This document shows, piece after piece, positions 51,043 to 59,223 of a stretch of 64,000 bases of DNA. The notes under the pieces were generated by a model that had not been told where the DNA came from, searched no databases, and worked only from the letters and a program-made list of their open reading frames with translations. The position numbers were made by a program, and so were the translations under genes. The stretch comes from Dysgonomonas sp. UBA7710 (GTDB lineage: Bacteria; Bacteroidota; Bacteroidia; Bacteroidales; Dysgonomonadaceae): contig NZ_DLFW01000002.1 in assembly GCF_002482385.1 (NCBI RefSeq), positions 425,238 through 489,237 of the forward strand, in the 5' to 3' direction. The stretch's first letter is position 1. Each line of letters begins with the position of its first letter.

Positions 51043-53130
51043 ATGAAAAAATATATACTGACAGCGTTTCTGTTTTTTGCCATATTTTCCGTGCTGAATG
51101 CTCAGGATAGCAGGCGTAGACCCACCCGGTCTACCCCTCCCGTTCAAAGGCAGCAAGCGGATTCGGTAGCTCCGGTTCCGGATAACTTTCCGGTAACAGG
51201 TACGACAGTAGATACTGCCAAGGTAGAAGTACCACCTATATATGGATGGAAGATTACCCCCCGTTTGGGAGAACGGATTTTTTTACCGATGGATACAGCC
51301 ATTGTTAATTTTCATCAGAGTATGCTGGTCGATGGCCTCGATGTCAATGTGGGGTATCTGGGGAATGTCGGTTCACCGGCACAATCGATGATATTTTTCG
51401 ATCGTCCCGAATCATCCCGCTTTGTGTTTCTCGATGCCATGCACTATTGGCGTAAAGATCCACAGGATAAGTATTATCTCAATACAAAAGTTCCGTATTC
51501 TAATGTCCGCTATCAGACAGGCGGCGGTGGACAGAGTGCTGAACAGCGCCTGCAAACCGAAGTTTCCATGAATTTTGGTAAGAAGCTGAATGTTGGTTTT
51601 GACTTCGACTATGTATATTCGAGGGGGAATTATACCTCACTGTCCAATAAGCAGATGAATTATGATTTTTATGCCAGCTATATAGGGGATAAATATAAGA
51701 TGCATGCTTTCTTGGCGAATAATAATTTCAACAATATAGAAAATGGTGGAATCACAAATCCTTTATATATTACCAATCCGAATTCGGATGAAATAGTACA
51801 GACTCAATTCAGAGGCAATTCGCTGGACATTCCCGTGAGGATGCAAAGTACATGGAATAAGATGCGGGGTAAGCATCTATATGTGACCAATCGTTACGAT
51901 CTGGGCAATGACGAAGAAGAATATATGGTAAATGATACGACTAAAGCCTGGCGTAAGAAAGCAAATTATATTTCTCCGGCCAGTGTCATATTTACAACAC
52001 ATTATACTGATCAGAAACGTCGTTTTCTGTCGGATTATGCAGGGATGGATACACTATATCAGTATTATAATAATATAGACGGAATAAGTGTTGATCCGGA
52101 ACCTAAATATATGAGTAATATAAATGACTTTATGTCGTATTATTCATTTAAGAATACATTTGCCCTGGCCATGAATGAAGGTTTCCGTAAATGGACCAAG
52201 TTCGGGCTGACAGCCTTTGCCGAATACGATATGCGTAAATATTCAATGCCGGGAGGACTGCCGGGATTACATGAAAGGTATAGTGAGAACGCGTTGACTA
52301 TAGGAGGTGTATTATCAAAAGAAAAAGGAAAATATCTGAGATATAAGGCTTCGGCAGAATTTAATATTCTGGATGGGAAGGATTATAAACTCGAAGGAGA
52401 AATTACCACTATGCTGAATCTCTTCGGCAAGCAAGTTTCGGCAAAAGCGAACGGGTATATAAAAAGTATAAGTCCCAGTTTCTTCCAAAAGAATTTTTCG
52501 TCTAAATATTGGAACTGGAATAGTGAAAATACCAACTTTAGTAATACCAACAGAGTATATGTAGGCGGGGAAATTAACTTCCCGGAATTATCTTTTTCCA
52601 AAACACGTATTAGCGGGGGAGTGGAAAATATAAAGAATTATATATACTATAATGGAAATAAAGTAACAGCGCAAGAGTCCGGTAATGTTCAGGTCGTTTC
52701 TTTACGGTTGGATCAAAATCTGAAAGCAGGGATCTTTCATTGGGATAACCAGATCGTATACCAGAAGTCCGGAAATCAGAATGTGATACCTCTGCCCGAA
52801 CTCAGTATATATTCTAATATCTACCTGATGACCAAAATAGCAAAGGTATTGACTCTACAAATGGGTGTCGATGGGCACTTCTTTACCGAATATCATGCTC
52901 CCGGTTACGAGCCGCTCACCATGCAGTTTTATAATCAGCAGGATGAGAAGATTGGTAATTTTCCGATAACAACGGCATATATAAACTTGCACTTGAAATT
53001 TACCCGTTTCTATATTATGATGTATAATCTGACGGATGGAATGGGGAATGGGCAATCTTTTACACTCTATCGTTATCCGGTAAATCCCCGGATGTTAAAA
53101 CTTGGTATTTCGTGGCGGTTCAATAACTGA
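51043..53130 (+). CDS. putative outer-membrane porin
   Basis: The 695-residue protein begins at ATG 51043, which gives a clear signal peptide (KKYILTAFLFFAIFSVLNAQ). A Pro/Arg/Thr-rich stretch follows (residues about 22-55). The rest is beta-strand-rich with alternating hydrophobic residues and aromatic girdles (NVGFDFDYVYSRGNYTSLSN; FTRFYIMMYNLTDGMGNG) and ends in a Phe/Asn-rich strand (GISWRFNN), typical of a beta-barrel. It resembles the Bacteroidetes 'putative porin' family. A small solute-binding protein follows seven bases later, an association I recall from other genomes. Confidence 0.78.
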   Translation: MKKYILTAFLFFAIFSVLNAQDSRRRPTRSTPPVQRQQADSVAPVPDNFPVTGTTVDTAKVEVPPIYGWKITPRLGERIFLPMDTAIVNFHQSMLVDGLDVNVGYLGNVGSPAQSMIFFDRPESSRFVFLDAMHYWRKDPQDKYYLNTKVPYSNVRYQTGGGGQSAEQRLQTEVSMNFGKKLNVGFDFDYVYSRGNYTSLSNKQMNYDFYASYIGDKYKMHAFLANNNFNNIENGGITNPLYITNPNSDEIVQTQFRGNSLDIPVRMQSTWNKMRGKHLYVTNRYDLGNDEEEYMVNDTTKAWRKKANYISPASVIFTTHYTDQKRRFLSDYAGMDTLYQYYNNIDGISVDPEPKYMSNINDFMSYYSFKNTFALAMNEGFRKWTKFGLTAFAEYDMRKYSMPGGLPGLHERYSENALTIGGVLSKEKGKYLRYKASAEFNILDGKDYKLEGEITTMLNLFGKQVSAKANGYIKSISPSFFQKNFSSKYWNWNSENTNFSNTNRVYVGGEINFPELSFSKTRISGGVENIKNYIYYNGNKVTAQESGNVQVVSLRLDQNLKAGIFHWDNQIVYQKSGNQNVIPLPELSIYSNIYLMTKIAKVLTLQMGVDGHFFTEYHAPGYEPLTMQFYNQQDEKIGNFPITTAYINLHLKFTRFYIMMYNLTDGMGNGQSFTLYRYPVNPRMLKLGISWRFNN

Positions 53131-53137
53131 TTACACC

Positions 53138-53947
53138 ATGGCAAAGAAGAAAATCCTTGTATCTGTTATACTATTTATCATAGTACTAATAATCATTTCG
53201 TTTTTTGTATTCGGGAGGGGTGGGCAGCCAAAGGACTTTGCCCAGATAAAAAAGGACGGAGTATTACATATTGTTACAGATTATAACTCTGTCGGATACT
53301 TTGTCTCCGGAGATACTATTGCAGGGTTTAATTATGACTTGATCCGGCTGATGAAAGAGCGTATTCCCTTGAAAATAGAGATTTTATTGGAAGCTAGCCT
53401 CGATAAGAGTATTGAAGGGCTTAAGCAGGGAAAGTATGATGTTATGGCGCGCAGTATTCCAGTTACTTCCGAATTGCGGGGTACTCTCCTTTTTACTGAA
53501 CCTGTTGCCCAAAACAGACAGGTGCTGGTACAACGGAAGAAAGAGTTTAATGAAGGAGTAGAACCTTTGCGAAGCCATCTCGCTTTGGCTAAAAAAACGT
53601 TGTATGTTCCTCTCAACTCGCCTGCAATATTACGTATAAGGAATCTGTCGCACGAGATAGGGGATACGATTTATATAAAAGAAGATCCTACTTATGGAGC
53701 CGAACAGTTAGCTATGCTGGTCGCGTCTAAGGATATAGATTATGCCGTTTGTGATGAGAAGAGTGCAGAGAAAATAGCTCAGTCTTTGCCCGAGATAGAC
53801 TATTCAACGTTGATAGGTTTTACACATATTGAAGCTTGGGCTGTAAGTGAAAAATCTCCTGTGCTTTTAGATTCACTCAATATATGGATAAAGCAAATTA
53901 AAGGATCTAAAGAGTATAGCAATATATACCAAAAGTATTACAAATAG
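53138..53947 (+). CDS. periplasmic solute-binding-like protein (SBP_bac_3, MltF N-terminal type)
   Basis: The 269-residue protein starts at ATG 53138 with a single N-terminal hydrophobic helix (ILVSVILFIIVLIIISFFVF), likely an uncleaved anchor. The rest matches extracellular solute-binding family 3 (GVLHIVTDYNSVGYFVSGDT; FNYDLIRLMKERIPLKIEI; GLKQGKYDVMARSIPVTSEL). The same domain regulates MltF; here no lytic transglycosylase domain follows. Ligand unknown. It begins seven bases after the porin gene and is probably co-transcribed. Confidence 0.8.
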   Translation: MAKKKILVSVILFIIVLIIISFFVFGRGGQPKDFAQIKKDGVLHIVTDYNSVGYFVSGDTIAGFNYDLIRLMKERIPLKIEILLEASLDKSIEGLKQGKYDVMARSIPVTSELRGTLLFTEPVAQNRQVLVQRKKEFNEGVEPLRSHLALAKKTLYVPLNSPAILRIRNLSHEIGDTIYIKEDPTYGAEQLAMLVASKDIDYAVCDEKSAEKIAQSLPEIDYSTLIGFTHIEAWAVSEKSPVLLDSLNIWIKQIKGSKEYSNIYQKYYK

Positions 53948-54101
53948 GATTTTAAGCCTGCTATTTTCTATACATATCCTCTATGTTTGATAAATTATCT
54001 TTATAATATTACCTTTGTACTCGCTTATTGTAAGTTACGGTTATTTTTTAGCAGAACTCCATTGTTTTTTGATAAAAAATGATTAAAATTGCTATGTAGA
54101 C

Positions 54102-54132
54102 TTTGCAATGACGCAAAAAAAAAGTACCTTCG
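54102..54132 (+). promoter_or_regulatory. promoter of the AAA ATPase gene
   Basis: TTTG at 54102-54105, a 19-base spacer and TACCTTCG at 54125-54132 (one change from TAnnTTTG). The predicted start is about 27 bases before the GTG at 54166. Confidence 0.55.
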
Positions 54133-54165
54133 TCAGATTTTAATTTAGATTATTAAGATTACAGA

Positions 54166-55356
54166 GTGGAATCATTCTTTCGTACACATAGATATTTAGT
54201 AGAACACCTTGACAGTGTTATCCCAAGATTGTTGATGAAACAGATTGACTGGTCTCAGCGGTTAATCGGGATAAAAGGTACCAGAGGGGTTGGGAAAACT
54301 ACATTTTTACTCCAATACGCAAAAGAGTTTTTCGACATAAACAGGAGAGATTGTCTCTACATAAATCTCAACCAGTTTTATTTTACTATCAGGTCTATAA
54401 CCAGTTTTGCCCGTGAGTTTGTAGAGCGTGGAGGCAAAACCTTATTACTGGATCAGGTTTATAAATATCCGGACTGGGCAAGGGAACTCAAAGAATGTTA
54501 CGAACTTTATCCGCAATTGAAGATCGTATTTACCGGTTCTACTGTAATGAAACTTCACGAAGATGAAGGTCTTTCACCTATTGTGAACGTATATAATCTG
54601 CGGGGATTTTCGTATAGAGAATTCCTTAATATTCAGTTCGAAAAAGATTTCTCGGCATATACACTCGATGAGATTCTGACCGATCATGAAAGGATAACAG
54701 AGGAAATCTGTACCCGGATAAGACCTTTAGATAATTTTTGGTCTTATATGCATCATGGCTATTATCCGTTTTATCTCGAGAAAAGAAACTTTTCAGAAAA
54801 CCTGCTGAAAACGGTGAATATGATGCTCGAAGTAGATGTTATGTCTATTAAGCAGATAGAGTTGAGTTATCTGCCTAAATTGAGAAAACTATTATATCTG
54901 TTGGCTCAGTCGGCACCCGGTAAACCGAACATAAGCCAGCTGAGTCTGGATTGTGAAATTTCAAGGGCGACAGTTACTAACTATATGGAGTATTTGCGTA
55001 GCGCACGCCTTATAAATATGCTGTACAGAGAAGGAGAGGAGTTTCCTAAGAAACCGGATCTGGTATATATGCACAATACCAATCTTATATTTCCGCTGAA
55101 GATGTCCCAAATAGAGGATCAGGCCCTGCGGGAAACCTTTTTCTACAATCAGATACACCACAGCGATAGCAAACTCAAGAAAGGGGTAAAAAGTGGAATG
55201 TTCGTTGTAGAAAGCGAAGGGAAGGTATATAAATTTAAGATAGAAGGACAGAAAAGCAGAGGTAAGAATAAGTCAGATATGTTCTATGCTGTAGGTAATC
55301 TTGATAAAGGTGACAAGAATATTATTCCTCTTTGGCTCTTCGGCTTTTTATATTGA
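54166..55356 (+). CDS. AAA ATPase with DUF4143 (AAA_14 family)
   Basis: The 396-residue protein uses GTG at 54166, which keeps the family-like N-terminus (SFFRTHRYLVEHLDSVIPRL). The Walker A is GTRGVGKTTF (about residues 45-54); the Walker B-like segment is KTLLLDQVYKYPDW near 100 and IVFTGST gives sensor 1. A winged-helix-containing DUF4143 region follows (LSLDCEISRATVTNYMEYL). Such ATPases are widespread and sporadic in Bacteroidetes; their function is unknown, and a chaperone or defence role has been suggested without proof. It stands alone before nifJ. Confidence 0.85.
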   Translation: MESFFRTHRYLVEHLDSVIPRLLMKQIDWSQRLIGIKGTRGVGKTTFLLQYAKEFFDINRRDCLYINLNQFYFTIRSITSFAREFVERGGKTLLLDQVYKYPDWARELKECYELYPQLKIVFTGSTVMKLHEDEGLSPIVNVYNLRGFSYREFLNIQFEKDFSAYTLDEILTDHERITEEICTRIRPLDNFWSYMHHGYYPFYLEKRNFSENLLKTVNMMLEVDVMSIKQIELSYLPKLRKLLYLLAQSAPGKPNISQLSLDCEISRATVTNYMEYLRSARLINMLYREGEEFPKKPDLVYMHNTNLIFPLKMSQIEDQALRETFFYNQIHHSDSKLKKGVKSGMFVVESEGKVYKFKIEGQKSRGKNKSDMFYAVGNLDKGDKNIIPLWLFGFLY

Positions 55357-55366
55357 ATAAAGGAAA

Positions 55367-55403
55367 GGATTTGATCTAGTATAGGTTTATATAAATCAAA
55401 TCC
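55367..55403. other. inverted repeat GGATTTGAT/ATCAAATCC before nifJ
   Basis: Perfect nine-base arms (55367-55375 and 55395-55403) enclose 19 bases. No T tract follows, so it may be an operator or an RNA hairpin at the 5' end of nifJ, or a weak terminator for the ATPase gene. Confidence 0.45.
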
Positions 55404-55452
55404 ATGAATCATAAAGTAAACTAAATAAGATAATCAACTATTACAAAAAGGT

Positions 55453-58400
55453 ATGGCTAAACAAAAAAAATTCCTTACATGTGATGGTAATCAGGCTGCA
55501 GCGCATATTTCATATATGTTCAGCGAAGTGGCTTCGATCTATCCTATCACACCATCATCAACAATGGCAGAGTATGTTGATGAATGGGCGGCTGCCGGAC
55601 GCAAAAATATATTCGGCGAAATACTAAAAGTACAGGAGATGCAATCTGAGGCCGGTGCTGCAGGTGCATTGCACGGTTCACTGCAAGCAGGTGCTTTAAC
55701 AACCACATATACAGCCTCACAAGGTTTGTTGTTGATGATCCCTAATATGTATAAAATTGCAGGGGAGCTTCTTCCGAGCGTGTTCCATATTTCGGCGCGT
55801 GCGCTGGCTGCTCAGGCTCTTTCTATCTTTGGAGACCATCAGGATGTTATGGCTGCACGTCAGACAGGTTTTGCAATGTTCTTCTCAGGTTCGGTGCAAG
55901 AGGTTATGGACCTTTCGGCAGTTCCTCATTTGGCAACGCTTGAGGCTCGTATTCCATTTATGAATATTTTCGATGGTTTCCGTACTTCTCACGAAATACA
56001 GAAAGTAGAAGAAATGGATCAGAACGATCTTATTCCTCTGATTGACCAGAAAGCATTGAAGGAATTCCGCGAAAGAGCATTGAATCCTGAAAATCCGGTA
56101 ACCCGTGGTACGGCTCAGAACGATGATATTTATTTCCAATCCCGTGAAGCTGCAAATAAATTTTATGATGCAGTGCCTGAGATCGTAGAAAAGTATCTTG
56201 CTGAAATAACCAAGATAACCGGTCGCAAATACGGCTTATTTGATTATTACGGAGCAGAAGATGCAGACCGCGTAATTATAGCAATGGGTTCAGTAACCGA
56301 AGCTATCAAAGAAACTGTAGACTATCTGAATGCTAAAGGTGAAAAGGTAGGTCTTGTTGCAGTTCACTTATATCGTCCGTTCAAGGCTGAAGCATTTATG
56401 GCTGCTATACCAAAAACAGCTAAGAGAATCGCTGTACTTGACCGTACAAAAGAACCGGGTTCTCTTGGACAGCCATTGTATATGGATGTAAGAGACTGTT
56501 TCTACGGAAAAGAAGAAAGTCCTACTATCGTTGGTGGTATTTATGGTCTTTCATCCAAAGATACTACTCCGGCTCAGATAATGTCAGTTTATGAAAATCT
56601 GGCAATGGCTATGCCGAAGAACGATTTCACAATCGGTATTGTGGACGACGTGACGTTTAAATCTCTTCCGTTGAAAGAAGAAGTTTCGGTAGATGAGTCT
56701 GCATACGAAGCTAAATTCTACGGATTAGGTTCTGATGGTACAGTTGGTGCAAATAAAAATACAGTAAAAATTATTGGTGATAATACGGATAAATATTGTC
56801 AGGCATATTTTGCCTACGACTCTAAGAAGTCGGGAGGTTTTACAGCTTCCCACCTTCGTTTCGGAGACAATCCTATTCGTTCCACATATTTGGTAAATAC
56901 CCCAAATTTTGTAGCATGTCACGTTCCGGCTTATCTTCATCTTTATGATGTAACCAAAGGTTTGAAGAAAAACGGTACGTTCCTTCTCAACTCTGTATGG
57001 GATAAAGAAGATGTAGGAAACTATCTTCCTGATAATGTGAAGAAATATCTCGCAGTAAACAATATCAATTTCTATATAATCAATGCAACTAAGATTGCTA
57101 CGGAAATTGGTCTTGGAGGCCGTACAAATACAATCCTTCAATCTGCATTCTTCAAAATATCAAATGTGATTCCTTACGATCTGGCTGTAGAGCAGATGAA
57201 GAAATTTATCGTTAAGTCATACGGACGTAAAGGGGAAGATGTAATAAAGAAGAATTATGCAGCGGTAGATCGCGGTGTTGAAGTAGAAAAGGTAGAAGTC
57301 CCTGCAGAATGGGCTAATATAGTAGTCGGTAAACCGGTAGAGGATGATGCTCCTGAATTTATTAAGAAAGTAGTACGTCCTGTTAATGCCCAGCGAGGTT
57401 ATGATCTTCCGGTATCTGTATTCGTAGGCCGTGAAGACGGTACATGGGATCATGGTACAACTGAGTACGAGAAACGCGGTGTGGCAGCTTTCGTTCCTGT
57501 TTGGGAAGCCGAAAACTGTATACAGTGTAATCAATGTGCTTATGTCTGTCCTCACGCTACTATCCGTCCGTTCGTACTCGATGCTACAGAGCAGTCTAAA
57601 GTTCCGGAAGGAGTAGAATTGCTTAAGGCTCAAGGGAAACAATTTGATGGAATGGGATTCCGTATTCAGGTAGACGTACTTGACTGTCTTGGTTGCGGAA
57701 ACTGTGCCGATATTTGTCCGGGCAAAAAGGGTAACTCAGCTCTGAAGATGGTTGAGATCGGTACTCAGTTCCCTGAACAGAATAACTGGGATTTCATGAT
57801 AAAGAATGTAACCAGCAAGGCTCACCTTGTGGATACTAAACTGAATGTGAAAAACTCTCAGTTTGCAACTCCATTGTTCGAGTTCTCAGGTGCATGTTCC
57901 GGTTGTGGTGAAACTCCATATATTAAACTTGTTACCCAATTGTTTGGGGATCGTATGTTGATTGCCAATGCTACAGGCTGTACTTCAATCTATGGTGGTT
58001 CGGCTCCTTCAACTCCTTATCGTAAGAATGAAGAAGGTAAAGGTCCGGCATGGGCTAACTCTTTGTTCGAAGATAATGCTGAGTTTGGTCTGGGATATGC
58101 TTTGGCAAACATCACAATGCGTGACCGTATCCAGAAATTGATGACTCAGGCTCAGGACTGCGATAAATGCTCGCCGGAACTGAAAGCCCTGTATAAAGAA
58201 TGGATAGAAAATAAAAATGAAGCTGAAAAGACAAAAGAACTTCATGCTCAGATAATGCCATTGCTTGAAGTAGAGAAAGATAACTGCGAGTATTGTAAGG
58301 AAATTTATTCTTTGAAACAATATATTATCAAACGCTCTATCTGGATCTTTGGAGGTGACGGTTGGGCTTACGATATAGGTTTCGGTGGTCTGGACCATGT

Positions 58401-59022
58401 GATTGCTTCCGGTGAAGATGTAAATATTCTTGTACTTGATACAGAAGTTTACTCCAATACAGGAGGTCAGTCTTCGAAATCTACCCCGGTAGCTGCTGTT
58501 GCTAAATTTGCCGCTGCAGGTAAAAAGATCCGTAAGAAAGACCTTGGTATGATTGCGACTACATATGGTTATGTATATGTCGCTCAGGTAGCAATGGGCG
58601 CTAATCAGGGACAATGCCTGAAAGCAATTAAAGAAGCTGAAGAATATAAAGGACCATCATTGGTTATTGCATATTCACCTTGTATCAGCCACGGATTACG
58701 TAAAGGAATGGGACATGCTCAAGATGAAGAAAAAGCGGCTGTTGCTTGCGGATACTGGCACTTGTGGCGTTATAATCCGATGTTGGAGGAAGAAGGAAAG
58801 AATCCGTTCACTATGGATAGTAAAGAGCCCGATTGGTCTAAATTCCAAGAGTATCTTGGCAGTGAGGTTCGTTATACTTCTCTTCAGAAATCAAATCCGA
58901 CAGAAGCGTCGGATCTGTATAAAGCTGCTCAGGATAATGCGATGTGGCGTTACAAAGGCTATCAGCGTCTTGCTGCTGCAACATTTGAAAAATTCGATGA
59001 AACATCAGAGCTTCAAAATTAA
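55453..59022 (+). CDS. nifJ: pyruvate:ferredoxin (flavodoxin) oxidoreductase
   Basis: The 1189-residue single-chain enzyme converts pyruvate and CoA to acetyl-CoA, CO2 and reduced ferredoxin, a central step in anaerobes. Domains in order: N-terminal pyrimidine-binding TPP domain (SEVASIYPITPSSTMAEYVD), domain II (about 260-410), CoA/gamma domain (about 420-630), a two-cluster ferredoxin domain (CIQCNQCAYVCPHATIRP near 688; CLGCGNCADICPGKKGN near 744), and the C-terminal TPP pyrophosphate domain (FSGACSGCGETPYIKL; IFGGDGWAYDIGFGGLDHV; DTEVYSNTGGQSSKSTP), with cysteines for the third cluster. Full length. A terminator follows. Confidence 0.97.
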   Translation: MAKQKKFLTCDGNQAAAHISYMFSEVASIYPITPSSTMAEYVDEWAAAGRKNIFGEILKVQEMQSEAGAAGALHGSLQAGALTTTYTASQGLLLMIPNMYKIAGELLPSVFHISARALAAQALSIFGDHQDVMAARQTGFAMFFSGSVQEVMDLSAVPHLATLEARIPFMNIFDGFRTSHEIQKVEEMDQNDLIPLIDQKALKEFRERALNPENPVTRGTAQNDDIYFQSREAANKFYDAVPEIVEKYLAEITKITGRKYGLFDYYGAEDADRVIIAMGSVTEAIKETVDYLNAKGEKVGLVAVHLYRPFKAEAFMAAIPKTAKRIAVLDRTKEPGSLGQPLYMDVRDCFYGKEESPTIVGGIYGLSSKDTTPAQIMSVYENLAMAMPKNDFTIGIVDDVTFKSLPLKEEVSVDESAYEAKFYGLGSDGTVGANKNTVKIIGDNTDKYCQAYFAYDSKKSGGFTASHLRFGDNPIRSTYLVNTPNFVACHVPAYLHLYDVTKGLKKNGTFLLNSVWDKEDVGNYLPDNVKKYLAVNNINFYIINATKIATEIGLGGRTNTILQSAFFKISNVIPYDLAVEQMKKFIVKSYGRKGEDVIKKNYAAVDRGVEVEKVEVPAEWANIVVGKPVEDDAPEFIKKVVRPVNAQRGYDLPVSVFVGREDGTWDHGTTEYEKRGVAAFVPVWEAENCIQCNQCAYVCPHATIRPFVLDATEQSKVPEGVELLKAQGKQFDGMGFRIQVDVLDCLGCGNCADICPGKKGNSALKMVEIGTQFPEQNNWDFMIKNVTSKAHLVDTKLNVKNSQFATPLFEFSGACSGCGETPYIKLVTQLFGDRMLIANATGCTSIYGGSAPSTPYRKNEEGKGPAWANSLFEDNAEFGLGYALANITMRDRIQKLMTQAQDCDKCSPELKALYKEWIENKNEAEKTKELHAQIMPLLEVEKDNCEYCKEIYSLKQYIIKRSIWIFGGDGWAYDIGFGGLDHVIASGEDVNILVLDTEVYSNTGGQSSKSTPVAAVAKFAAAGKKIRKKDLGMIATTYGYVYVAQVAMGANQGQCLKAIKEAEEYKGPSLVIAYSPCISHGLRKGMGHAQDEEKAAVACGYWHLWRYNPMLEEEGKNPFTMDSKEPDWSKFQEYLGSEVRYTSLQKSNPTEASDLYKAAQDNAMWRYKGYQRLAAATFEKFDETSELQN

Positions 59023-59054
59023 TGCTTATTAGCCATTAATATATAATAACATTT

Positions 59055-59089
59055 GGAGGGCCGGTCGTTATGATTGGCCCTCTTTTTTT
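59055..59089 (+). terminator. intrinsic terminator after nifJ
   Basis: Stem GAGGGCC/GGCCCTC with a loop of about 13 bases, followed by seven T. Confidence 0.88.
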
Positions 59090-59175
59090 GTTAAAAGCCT
59101 TATCTTTACATGTTTATTAAGAATAAAGATTATCAATTTAATATATAAAAGAATTCTAAATTAAAAAATATGTAT

Positions 59176-59183
59176 TATCTTTG
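59176..59183 (+). promoter_or_regulatory. -7 element TATCTTTG upstream of the gldK-like gene
   Basis: A match to TAnnTTTG, 40 bases before the ATG at 59224. It would drive the gldK-gldL-gldM transcript. Confidence 0.6.
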
Positions 59184-59223
59184 CCAAACCTGATATATAG
59201 TTATTATAACTGATACAAAACAT

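Noticed and set aside
58009..58614. 201-codon minus-strand frame inside nifJ
   Set aside because: It is antisense to the conserved TPP domain of pyruvate:ferredoxin oxidoreductase; no own signals.
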